This document shows, piece by piece, positions 56,846-64,000 of a stretch of DNA of 64,000 nucleotides. The stretch lies in the NCBI RefSeq assembly GCF_013155275.1, contig NZ_JABJXS010000004.1:62001-126000 (forward strand), given 5' to 3'. A program made the translations under genes and the position numbers. Position 1 is the stretch's first letter. Each line of letters opens with the position of its first letter. Source of the DNA: Brenneria sp. hezel4-2-4. GTDB taxonomy: Bacteria > Pseudomonadota > Gammaproteobacteria > Enterobacterales > Enterobacteriaceae. The notes under the pieces are model-generated. The model made no database searches. It saw only the letters and a program-made list of their open reading frames with translations, and was not told where the DNA came from.

Positions 56846-57592
56846 TCAGGGCATGACATCGCCGGAATTGGGCCCCAGCGTCTGACCGACGAACAGGTTG
56901 CCGCCCGGTTCGCTGGCCAACAGTAACGCCACCGGCGCCACCTCTTCCGGCCTGCCGAAGCGGCCAAGCGGCAACTCCACCGCTTTAGCCTGTTTCCAGG
57001 CGCGGCTTATGCCATCGACCAGCGGCGTCTCAATCGGCCCCGGCGCAATGGCGTTAACCAGCACATTGTGGGGGGCCGCCTCCAGCGCCAGCGACTTGGT
57101 AAAACCAATCACGCCCGCTTTGGCTGCGGCGTAGTGGCATAGCTCCGCGCCGCCCTTGATCCCCAATTGCGAGGCGATATTGATAATCCGCCCCCACTTC
57201 TGCGCCACCATGGCTGGCAGGGCGCGCTGTGAAGCCAGGAACACGCTGCGTAAATCCACCGCCATCATCTCGTCCCACATCGCCAGCGAGATCTCGCCAC
57301 AGGGTGCCTGGGTCAGAATACCGGCGTTGTTGACCAGAATATCGATGCCGCCGTAGTGGCGCAGACAGCGATCCACGCTCTGCCTGGCTCCCGCGGCGTC
57401 GCTGACGTCGCAAACACAGCCTTCACACTCGGCGCCAAGGGCGCGGCACGCCGCCACCACGTTCTCCAGCGCTGCGGCATCGCGGTCGGCCAGCAGCAGA
57501 CGGGCGCCGTTGGCGGCAAACAGCCGCGCTATCTCAGCGCCTATGCCGCTGGCGGCGCCGGTAATCACCGCGTTTCGGTTTTGTAATTGCAT
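56846..57592 (-). CDS. Short-chain dehydrogenase/reductase 1
   Basis: Product of 248 aa, classical SDR. The Rossmann motif is TGAASGIGAEIARLF, NNAG is seen in ILVNNAGILTQ, and the Ser-Tyr-Lys catalytic set is INIASQLG plus YAAAKAG. NAD or NADP use is not clear; Asp (LLADRD) after the second strand favours NAD. It forms part of the minus-strand cluster, 11 bases from the next gene upstream and 10 bases from SDR 2. Probably oxidises an alcohol or hydroxyl intermediate in the pathway. Confidence 0.85.
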   Translation of the reverse strand: MQLQNRNAVITGAASGIGAEIARLFAANGARLLLADRDAAALENVVAACRALGAECEGCVCDVSDAAGARQSVDRCLRHYGGIDILVNNAGILTQAPCGEISLAMWDEMMAVDLRSVFLASQRALPAMVAQKWGRIINIASQLGIKGGAELCHYAAAKAGVIGFTKSLALEAAPHNVLVNAIAPGPIETPLVDGISRAWKQAKAVELPLGRFGRPEEVAPVALLLASEPGGNLFVGQTLGPNSGDVMP

Positions 57593-57602
57593 GCTTCCTC
57601 TC

Positions 57603-58379
57603 CTAATCAGGCCAGCGCACGGTCAAACCGCCGTCGATAATCAGACTTTGACCGGTGATATAGCTGCTTGCTTCGCTGGTCAGAAACGTGACCAGATTGG
57701 CGACCTCTTCCGGCCGTCCTACCCGACCCAGCGGAATACCGCGCGCCGCCTGTTTTAAGCCCTCCGGTCCCAGCGAATTCTCGGCATCCAGCGACTGCGG
57801 CGTTTCGATTAGCCCCGGGATCACCGCATTGCAGCGAATGCCTCGCGGCGCCAGTTCCACCGCCATTGAGCGGCAAATCCCCGGCACGCCCGCTTTCGCC
57901 GCCGCATAGTGCGCGTGATCCTGCCACCCATAGAACGCCCCGGCGATGGAGGAAATGGCCACCAGACTGCCGCCGCTCGTCATACGGACGGACGCTTCGC
58001 GAAAGCAGCGCATCACGCCGGTTAAATCAACATTGAGCATGGCATCCCACTTTTCGTCGCTCATCTCGCCAATCGGCGAGCGGCGCAGCACCCCCGCGTT
58101 GGCCACCACGTAGTCGATCCGTCCGAAGTGCTGACAGGCCGCGTCGACAAACGCCGCCACCGATGGGGTTGACGCCACATCCAGCGGCAGCCAGATGGCC
58201 TCGCCCCCCGCGGCGGCCACCGCGGCTTGCGCCGCGTCGGGATCGTGGGGATCGGCGGGATAATATCCCGCCACAACACGCACGCCTTTGCGTGCGTAGG
58301 CTTGCGCCAGCGCCAGACCGATACCGCTGGCGGCGCCGCTGATCATCGCCACGGGCGCGGAAGATAACGTTTCAGCCAT
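57603..58379 (-). CDS. Short-chain dehydrogenase/reductase 2
   Basis: Product of 258 aa, classical [26 protein letters not shown], the catalytic [11 protein letters not shown]er and HYAAAKAGV Tyr-Lys are present. Weakly similar to SDR 1, so an old duplication or a second step. The end is 50 bases from the MFS gene's stop side and begins within the same operon. Substrate unknown. Confidence 0.85.
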   Translation of the reverse strand: MAETLSSAPVAMISGAASGIGLALAQAYARKGVRVVAGYYPADPHDPDAAQAAVAAAGGEAIWLPLDVASTPSVAAFVDAACQHFGRIDYVVANAGVLRRSPIGEMSDEKWDAMLNVDLTGVMRCFREASVRMTSGGSLVAISSIAGAFYGWQDHAHYAAAKAGVPGICRSMAVELAPRGIRCNAVIPGLIETPQSLDAENSLGPEGLKQAARGIPLGRVGRPEEVANLVTFLTSEASSYITGQSLIIDGGLTVRWPD

Positions 58380-58429
58380 AGCTGAACTCCTTCAATGAAT
58401 AAGCGGAGAGGCCGGCTCTCCCCGCGGGG

Positions 58430-59770
58430 TTATTTCACGTCGTCTGCGCGGATATGCTGCGCCAGCAGAATAATCACGCCCGAGATAAAGCATGGCAGCG
58501 CCCCAAACCACAGCGCCGCACTCTGCCAGTCACCGCCGCTGCTCAACATGCTGGTGGTGCCGATACCGGCCAGAATGGCGCCCACCGGCCCCATCGCCCC
58601 GATCAGCGATCCGGCGGTGGCGCGAATGGCGGTAGGGAAACTTTCGCTGATAAAAAACAGCGCGGCGGCATACGGGCCAATCAGGAAAAACAGCCCGATG
58701 CTGTAGAGCGCGACAATGGTGGCGAAGTCATCCGGGCAGAAGAGCATGGCGGCAAAGGCCACGCCGCCCAGCATCCAGCCGATGGCAATGGTATTGCGGC
58801 GGCCGAAGCGATCCCCCAGCCAGCCGTGTACCAGATAACCGCAGTATCCGACCAGATTCGACAGCACCAGAATCAGCAACGAGTTACTGAACGAGACATC
58901 GTGCGTTTTGGTAATCACGGTCGTGCCGAGCACGCTGAAGATCTGAATGGCAAACCAGTTAAGCAGGATGGCGCTGCCCAGCACCAGCGTCGCGCGCAGC
59001 GACGTGCCGCGAAACGCCGCCGCCAGACCGGCATTTTGATGATCCTCATAGTGAATTTGATAATCCTGCGCCACCTGACGGGCATCATCAATCTGCCCGG
59101 CTTTGCGCAACGTCTGGATATGCTGATGAACCTGAAACTGCGGTGTTTCTTTCAGTTTCAACGCCAGAACAGCAATCACCAGAGAAGGTAACGCGGCGAA
59201 AACAAAACTGCCCTGCCAGCCGATCAGCGGCATCAAAAGCGCGGTGAGGGCCGATGCCACCAGCGCCCCTACCGGCCACCCGCCCTGAACCAGACTGTAG
59301 ATAAAGCCTTTACGCCGATTCAGTTTCGGATCGTCCAGCGCCGCATAAAGCTCGGTCAAATAGGTGGCGTTAACCGTCTGCTCGGCATAACCAAGACCGG
59401 CGACCGAACGGATCACCGTCAACGCGCCTTTGCCCCATGCGCCGCCGATCGCCGTCAGCAGGGAGCTGATGGCGGAGCCGCCGACGGTGATCACAATACC
59501 GAGCCGGCGTCCAAGGCGATCCACCAGCGGGCCGACAGCCAGCGCCACCACCGCGCCGCCCACCGCAACCCAGGTGGCAATTTCAGCCTGCTCAACCTCA
59601 CCCCAGTTAAAATGATTGCCGATTTCCGGCAGCAGCGTCCCAAACAAAATAAAATCATAGACGGCGAACACCCAGGCAAAGAAAGCGATCCAGGTCGCGA
59701 ATTTCACGTCCTTGCTCGTCAACTGCTGGGGTTGCCAGCCATTAACCGTCGTTTTTTTATACAGACTCAT
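58430..59770 (-). CDS. MFS transporter of the unknown catabolic cluster
   Basis: Product of 446 aa, 12 membrane helices. The MFS loop 2-3 motif is GPLVDRLGRRLGIV, and the second-half counterpart HGWLGDRFGRRNTIAIG. The N-terminus is cytoplasmic and hydrophilic (about 25 residues), and a large central loop (about 205-260) is charged. Resembles sialic-acid/oxalate-type and other metabolite:H+ carriers; the substrate cannot be named. It lies between the SDR genes and the deacetylase gene, so it probably imports the substrate. Confidence 0.82.
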   Translation of the reverse strand: MSLYKKTTVNGWQPQQLTSKDVKFATWIAFFAWVFAVYDFILFGTLLPEIGNHFNWGEVEQAEIATWVAVGGAVVALAVGPLVDRLGRRLGIVITVGGSAISSLLTAIGGAWGKGALTVIRSVAGLGYAEQTVNATYLTELYAALDDPKLNRRKGFIYSLVQGGWPVGALVASALTALLMPLIGWQGSFVFAALPSLVIAVLALKLKETPQFQVHQHIQTLRKAGQIDDARQVAQDYQIHYEDHQNAGLAAAFRGTSLRATLVLGSAILLNWFAIQIFSVLGTTVITKTHDVSFSNSLLILVLSNLVGYCGYLVHGWLGDRFGRRNTIAIGWMLGGVAFAAMLFCPDDFATIVALYSIGLFFLIGPYAAALFFISESFPTAIRATAGSLIGAMGPVGAILAGIGTTSMLSSGGDWQSAALWFGALPCFISGVIILLAQHIRADDVK

Positions 59771-59802
59771 TTTTCTATCACTCTTTTAGTGGTGGAAGAA
59801 AA

Positions 59803-60684
59803 TTACAGGGCGCGCGGCTTGCGCTTCTGGAAATCGTCGGCAATTTCATCGAACGTCAGAAAACGGACGCCCTCATGGCTCTGGATATGCTTGATCAGAC
59901 GTTCCAGCATCAGCAGAACCTGCGGTCGCCCCGACACATCAGGGTGGATGGTCATGGTAAAGACGGCGTAGTCATTTTCGCGGTAGACCCAATCGAACTG
60001 GTCGCGCCACATCTCTTCCAGATGGCGCGGATTGACGAATCCATGACTATTGGGGGATTTTTTGATGAACATCATCGGCGGCAGATCGTCGAGATACCAG
60101 TTGGCGGGGATTTCGATCAAATCGGTTTCCTCGCCGCGCACCAGCGGTTTCATCCAGGTGTCCGGGTGCTGGCTGTAGTCAATGCGCGTCCAGCTGTCGC
60201 CGACCCGGACATAGTAGGGATGAAAGTCGTTGTGCATCAGGCTGTGGTCATACTTGATGCCCTTCTTCAGCAGCAGTTCATTGGTGACGTTGCTGAACTC
60301 CCACCACGGCGCCACGTAACCGGTCGGCCGTTTTCCCGACAGCGTCGTCACCAGATCGATACAGCGATCCAGAATGGCTTCTTCCTGCGCCGGCGTCATG
60401 GCGATAGGATTTTCATGGCTGTAGCCGTGCACGCCGATTTCATGACCGGCATCGGCAACCGCCTTCATCTGTTCAGGAAACGTTTCGATGGAGTGACCGG
60501 GAATAAACCATGTCGTTCGCAGTTGGTGATCCGCAAACAGCTTAAGCAGTCGCGGCGCGCCGACTTCACCGGCAAACAGGCCGCGCGAAATATCATCCGG
60601 GGAGTCTTCTCCGCCATAGGAACCCAACCACCCCGCGACCGCATCAACATCAACACCGAAAGCACAAAGGATCTCTTTAGCCAT
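59803..60684 (-). CDS. CE4-fold deacetylase/amidohydrolase (HpPgdA/PuuE-like)
   Basis: Product of 293 aa. The NodB/CE4 fold shows [42 protein letters not shown] with the His-x3-His metal pair, and a late [12 protein letters not shown]. It lacks a signal peptide, as do cytosolic HpPgdA and PuuE-type enzymes that act on small cyclic amides or ureides rather than on polysaccharide. It is first in the minus-strand operon, next to the divergent GntR gene. The true substrate is unknown. A second CE4 enzyme (puuE) is present at 9158-10120. Confidence 0.82.
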   Translation of the reverse strand: MAKEILCAFGVDVDAVAGWLGSYGGEDSPDDISRGLFAGEVGAPRLLKLFADHQLRTTWFIPGHSIETFPEQMKAVADAGHEIGVHGYSHENPIAMTPAQEEAILDRCIDLVTTLSGKRPTGYVAPWWEFSNVTNELLLKKGIKYDHSLMHNDFHPYYVRVGDSWTRIDYSQHPDTWMKPLVRGEETDLIEIPANWYLDDLPPMMFIKKSPNSHGFVNPRHLEEMWRDQFDWVYRENDYAVFTMTIHPDVSGRPQVLLMLERLIKHIQSHEGVRFLTFDEIADDFQKRKPRAL

Positions 60685-61095
60685 GTTATTTCTCCATTAC
60701 AGGTTACGACAGGGAAGAAAGCGGCAAGCTGACGGGATTCCCCCCGCCGTACGGCATGACATAAAAAATGCGGGTTGGCGCCAGCGCTCATTTTTCTATC
60801 AAAAAAAACGTATGTTTATATAAAAAATACATTTTATACCTGCAAATAAAATGCCAACGCTTAACGAAAATGTCGATTATTTGTTCTAAAATAAGGGATA
60901 ACATCAAAACGCGTTGTCCTTAAACGGCTTTTAATCGACTTAACTCAAGCGATAACCCGCGGTTTAACGGATAAAGATGAAATGTGTATAAAAATGGATA
61001 TTTGATTTCATGATTCATTATCGTGCAGGCGCACCATATGAATGCATTTTGTTTACCCGATAGGAACGATCAACTTAATCAGAGGGTATGCAATA
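60685..61095. promoter_or_regulatory. Divergent control region of the catabolic cluster
   Basis: Holds the promoters of the deacetylase operon and the GntR gene. An AT-rich stretch near 60808-60840 contains GTATGTTTATATAAAAAATACAT, an imperfect dyad with GTAT/ATAC-type ends that could be a GntR operator. No gene or RNA was recognised in the rest. Confidence 0.4.
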
Positions 61096-62145
61096 ATGCA
61101 GTATTCACTCAGGCGAGGATCAATGAGCCAAAGGATGCTTAACGAAAGCAAAGACGTAAGAACCGAAGCCCGCGGCGCGGCGCGATATGAGATGATCCAT
61201 CAGGTTCTCAGGAAGGCAATCATAGAGGCGCAAACCGTACCGGCCGGATTAGTGCTGCTGGAAGGCCCGTTGGCCGAGCTGTTTGGCACCAGCCGGGTTC
61301 CGGTGCGACGGGCGCTGGGTCTGCTGCATGAAGAGGGACTGATCGCCCGTTTTGAAGGCCGGGGGTTTATCGTCGCCGCCGAGGGAGAGGATATTGAGCC
61401 TCAGCGCCTGGCGTTAAACCGGACCGTGCTGGGGCTCGATCAGGATCATGCCCTGGTCGATACCCGCAGCGCCGGGGAAAAGGTATTGAGCGATCTGCAA
61501 GAAGCGCTGTCGACCTGCATGGTATTCGGTCATTACCAGCTTAACGAAGGTCAAGCCGCCGAGTTTTACAACGTCAGCCGCAATATTATTCGTGAAAGTC
61601 TGGTGCGCCTGCGCGATCGAGGGCTAGTGGAAAAAGAACCCTATTCGCAATGGTTGGCCGGGCCGTTGACGGCCAGAGAGATCAAGGATCATTACCAGAT
61701 CCGCGCCTGTCTCGAACCGGCGGCGCTGCGCCAGGCGGCGCCCTATATTACACAGCGTCAGATCGCCGAAAATCTGGAACGTCTGGAAAAACTGAAAAAG
61801 GGCAAAGTGACCGCCGCCGAGCTGGAACGCGTCGAGGACGATCTTCACCTTTTTTGTCTGGAGCCGGCGGGCAACCGGGCGCTGATCGAAATTCTGCGTC
61901 AGAGCCAATCTCCGCTTATCGTCACCCGCATTTTCTATGAGACGCTGTCGATCGCCGTTGATCATGCCACCATCAACGAACACCGCCTGATCTATGAAAT
62001 GCTGCTTCAGGAAAGCTGGGAACTGGCGGCGATGAGCCTCCATGAGCACCTTGAGCGTGCGCAGATACGCACGCTGCAAAAACTGAAAGTGCTGTCGGTT
62101 CTGCCGGTTCCCATATTGCCGCCTTATCTGCACAGGCTCAGCTAG
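61096..62145 (+). CDS. GntR-family regulator with two winged-helix domains
   Basis: Start at ATG 61096 has AGAGGG upstream; ATG 61123 (GCGAGG upstream) is equally possible, giving 349 or 340 aa. Counting from 61096, a first GntR winged helix spans about 32-95 (EGPLAELFGTSRVPVRRALGLLHEEGL). A second winged helix covers about 135-190 (NEGQAAEFYNVSRNIIRESLVRLRDRGL), followed directly by an FCD effector domain (TAREIKDHYQIRACLEP...). The usual FadR protein has one winged helix. The double arrangement could allow one polypeptide to bind two half-sites. Divergent from the deacetylase operon it probably controls. Confidence 0.82.
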   Translation: MQYSLRRGSMSQRMLNESKDVRTEARGAARYEMIHQVLRKAIIEAQTVPAGLVLLEGPLAELFGTSRVPVRRALGLLHEEGLIARFEGRGFIVAAEGEDIEPQRLALNRTVLGLDQDHALVDTRSAGEKVLSDLQEALSTCMVFGHYQLNEGQAAEFYNVSRNIIRESLVRLRDRGLVEKEPYSQWLAGPLTAREIKDHYQIRACLEPAALRQAAPYITQRQIAENLERLEKLKKGKVTAAELERVEDDLHLFCLEPAGNRALIEILRQSQSPLIVTRIFYETLSIAVDHATINEHRLIYEMLLQESWELAAMSLHEHLERAQIRTLQKLKVLSVLPVPILPPYLHRLS

Positions 62146-62246
62146 CCTCGGAGTTTATCATCAATCCGCATACCGTCTGGCGTTATGACTGAGACAGTAA
62201 TCGGCGGCGTCTGGTATGGCAGGCGTTGCGTGTGTCAATACCCCAT

Positions 62247-62265
62247 TGAAATAAAAATCATTCTC
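62247..62265. promoter_or_regulatory. Fur-like box upstream of fecI
   Basis: TGAAATAAAAATCATTCTC matches the 19-bp Fur consensus at 13 positions, best in the right half (AATCATT-TC). It is 58 bases before the fecI start at 62323. Confidence 0.5.
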
Positions 62266-62322
62266 ACTTAAAATGTGACACACGTCTTATTTTCCCGGCT
62301 ATCCCGTTTTCAGGCCATTGAT

Positions 62323-62874
62323 ATGTCATCAGCCCAAATCGATACCGCAGCAGACATTCATCTGCTCTACCGCCAGCATCACGGCTGGCTGCAAGGGCTG
62401 TTGCGCAAACGGCTGGGAAATCTGTACGATGCCGCCGATCTGGCTCAGGATGTTTTTTTACGTCTGCTGATCAAACCGCGTCAGTTCGACAGCCATGCCG
62501 GAGCACGCGCCTATCTGAGCGTGATGGCGCAGGGAATGTGCGTGGATTTATGGCGGCGGCGGGAAATTGAGCGCGCCTGGCTGAATTCGCTGGCTGCCCG
62601 GCCGGAACCGGTTGTGCTGTCGGCGGAACACAGCAATATCATTCTTGAAACCCTGTATCAGGTCGATGCCATGCTGCGGGCGCTGCCGGAGAAAGTCCGC
62701 GCCGCGTTCGTCATGGCGCAGATTCAGGGATTAACCTACCGGGAAATCGCCAGCGTCCTCAGCGTCTCGGAACGCATGGTGAAGAAATACATGGCGCAGG
62801 CCATGCTGCACTGCGTATTGCTGGAAGCAGAAATAGAAGAAACCACCCTCGCTTGCCAGAAGACCGCCACCTGA
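62323..62874 (+). CDS. fecI: ECF sigma factor, FecI-type
   Basis: Product of 183 aa from the ATG at 62323; the frame start at 62275 has no ribosome site. Region 2 contains DAADLAQDVFLRLLI, and region 4 YREIASVLSVSERMVKKYMAQAM. FecI-type factors need an active FecR signal and transcribe a TonB-dependent receptor gene. It overlaps fecR by one base, TGATG. The receptor partner begins at 63924. Confidence 0.9.
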   Translation: MSSAQIDTAADIHLLYRQHHGWLQGLLRKRLGNLYDAADLAQDVFLRLLIKPRQFDSHAGARAYLSVMAQGMCVDLWRRREIERAWLNSLAARPEPVVLSAEHSNIILETLYQVDAMLRALPEKVRAAFVMAQIQGLTYREIASVLSVSERMVKKYMAQAMLHCVLLEAEIEETTLACQKTAT

Positions 62875-63836
62875 TGAACAAACCCGGTTTTATCGCATTA
62901 CAGCAGGCCTCGCAGTGGTATGCCCAGCTCTGCGAGCTTGAAGGCGACCATGAACACCATCACCACTGGCAACGCTGGATGGATGAAAGCGAGGAAAACC
63001 GCTGCGCCTGGGAATATGTGCGGAAAGTCAGCCAGCGCTTTCAACCGTTACGCGGCGACAGCCAACAACCCGCCATCAACGCCTTGCTGCATCAGCCCGC
63101 CGACATGAACCGCCGCCGCGCCCTCAAACTGGCGGCGCTGTTGAGTACCGGCTCACTGCTATCCTGGGCGACCTATCGCTATACGCCGCTGCGGGGTTCT
63201 CTGTTGGCGATGACGGCAGACCATCACAGCGCCACCGGCGAAATTAAACGTCTTGTGCTACAGGACGGCACCCGCCTCTGGCTGAATACCGCCAGCGCAG
63301 TCGACGTGCAATTCGACAGCCAACGGAGACAGCTGGTTCTGCTGGCCGGCGACATCATGGTTGATACCGCCGCGGATCCCCGTCCGTTATCGGTATCCAG
63401 CGCCGAGGGACAAATGCTGGCGCTCGGCACCCGCTTCAGCGTAGAGCAACATGACGGCACGACGCATTTAGCCGTCTATAAAGGCGCCGTCGAGGTCACC
63501 GCTCGCCATGCTCAAGCGGCGCGCCGGGTTGATGCCGGTCAGCGGCTGGAATTCAATTTTCAGGGACAGGGGCGGCAGTTACCGACCGCACGAACCGACG
63601 CCGACTGGTCGCGGGGGCTGCTACAGGCGGATAACCTGTCGCTGGGCGAGGTTATCGCGCAGTTCTCGCGCTACCGCCACGGCTATCTGGCCTGTCAGCC
63701 CGACGTTGCCGCGCTGCGGGTGATGGGGACGTTCCCGCTGACGGATACGGATGCCGCTCTGGCGATGCTGGCGCAGACATTTCCTATCCGCATTCACCGG
63801 CGTTTTTCCTGGTGGGTAACGGTGGAGAAAAAATAG
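62874..63836 (+). CDS. fecR: FecR-type anti-sigma/signal-transducing membrane protein
   Basis: Product of 320 aa. The N-terminal cytoplasmic part (ASQWYAQLCELEGDHEHHHHW in parts, then EENRCAWEYV) matches the FecR N domain that binds FecI. One membrane helix lies at about 83-101 (ALKLAALLSTGSLLSW) after a Arg-rich stop-transfer. The periplasmic part has the FecR domain with LWLNTASAVDVQFD, and ends LRVMGTFPLTDTDAALAML. It passes the receptor signal to FecI. It follows fecI immediately. Confidence 0.9.
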   Translation: MNKPGFIALQQASQWYAQLCELEGDHEHHHHWQRWMDESEENRCAWEYVRKVSQRFQPLRGDSQQPAINALLHQPADMNRRRALKLAALLSTGSLLSWATYRYTPLRGSLLAMTADHHSATGEIKRLVLQDGTRLWLNTASAVDVQFDSQRRQLVLLAGDIMVDTAADPRPLSVSSAEGQMLALGTRFSVEQHDGTTHLAVYKGAVEVTARHAQAARRVDAGQRLEFNFQGQGRQLPTARTDADWSRGLLQADNLSLGEVIAQFSRYRHGYLACQPDVAALRVMGTFPLTDTDAALAMLAQTFPIRIHRRFSWWVTVEKK

Positions 63837-63923
63837 TTATCATTCTTGTTCCCTTTTTAACGCCGTCCTTCGATTCACAGTAAAAGCACAATTTCTTCAC
63901 TCTGGGTTAGAAGGCAAATCAAT

Positions 63924-64000
63924 ATGTCATTTCCATCGTTTCTCTCACTATCCGGCGCGAGCCGGACAGCAACTCCCCTCGCGCTTGCCGTCCGGCTGCT
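63924..64000 (+). CDS. fecA: TonB-dependent receptor, FecA-type, first codons only
   Basis: A start at 63924 with AGAAGGCAAATC upstream opens a frame to the window edge: MSFPSFLSLSGASRTATPLA and on to LAVRLL. This fits the start of an extended signal peptide of a FecA-like receptor, whose N-terminal signalling domain would follow. Identity rests mostly on position after fecIR. Confidence 0.6.
   Translation, partial: MSFPSFLSLSGASRTATPLALAVRL

Noticed and set aside
59803..60684. CE4 protein as a secreted chitin or peptidoglycan deacetylase
   Set aside because: No signal peptide, and the cluster context of carrier and dehydrogenases suits a small cytosolic substrate.
59766..60801. 15-bp direct repeat CTCATTTTTCTATCA at 59766 and 60787
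   Set aside because: A 15-base match is expected about once or twice by chance in 64 kb, and the first copy overlaps the MFS start codon.
1..64000. Prophage, insertion sequence, integron or CRISPR array
   Set aside because: No transposase, integrase (other than XerD), phage structural gene or regularly spaced repeat was found on either strand.

Overview
The window looks like a chromosomal segment from a plant-associated enterobacterium of the Pectobacteriaceae (Brenneria/Pectobacterium/Dickeya-like). The core block xerD-dsbC-recJ-prfB-lysS next to fldB, rlmF, ygfX-sdhE and ygfZ is enterobacterial. The lpxP, yjcE, ghxP, yhjE, ycaP, cbpA and budAB products closely resemble the enterobacterial proteins as I remember them. 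A canonical HrpL-type promoter in front of a YopT/AvrPphB-type protease points to a plant pathogen with an Hrp type III secretion system. The genus is an inference from gene content; no alignment was run.

Layout. 1-2459: the start of a Flp/Tad pilus operon (flp, prepilin peptidase, CpaB/RcpC, truncated secretin CpaC/RcpA), all on the minus strand. 2689-4831: an OmpR-type two-component pair with a strong Fur-box match upstream. 5110-8399: antiporter yjcE and purine permease ghxP. 8778-9119: a compact transcription unit with a perfect CRP palindrome, a sigma70 promoter, two tandem micropeptides (23 and 28 aa) and a terminator. 9158-13237: a small allantoin module (puuE, hpxA, GntR regulator, divergent NCS1 permease) with an 18-bp palindromic operator. 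13309-14862: lpxP and a cold-shock gene. 15314-18225: a YmgB-like small protein, a YdiV-like degenerate EAL protein and cbpA-cbpM. 18562-23656: yghX, a Fur-controlled catecholate siderophore receptor, ycaP, chaB and tRNA-Gly(CCC). 23841-36885: housekeeping genes.

36996-38284 is the standout: an isolated type III effector gene of peptidase family C58, with a catalytic Cys/His/Asp triad spaced as in AvrPphB and YopT. It has a perfect GGAACC-N16-CCACNNA promoter and sits just downstream of gcvP. 38427-42976 is gcvTHP. 43324-49770 holds an anchored alpha/beta hydrolase, an FhuF-type ferric reductase, the acetoin genes budB-budA with the divergent regulator budR, and a Fur-box-preceded yjjZ homologue. 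Three tRNA-Leu(CAG) genes follow, then a LysR/aldo-keto reductase pair, rsmC, holD and rimI.

54296-62145 is an uncharacterised catabolic cluster. It encodes a substrate-binding protein without a signal peptide, a CobW GTPase, a 98-aa CxxC protein, two short-chain dehydrogenases, an MFS transporter, a CE4-type (PuuE/PgdA-like) deacetylase and a divergent GntR regulator with two winged-helix domains. The window ends with fecI, fecR and the first codons of a FecA-like receptor behind a Fur-like box.

Genes that work together: flp to rcpA build a pilus; puuE/hpxA/permease import and open allantoin; ghxP brings in purines; gcvTHP cleaves glycine; budBA convert pyruvate to acetoin; the siderophore receptor, FhuF-like reductase, fecIR(A) and yjjZ form a scattered iron-starvation set; the 54-62 kb cluster probably takes up and degrades one unidentified compound.
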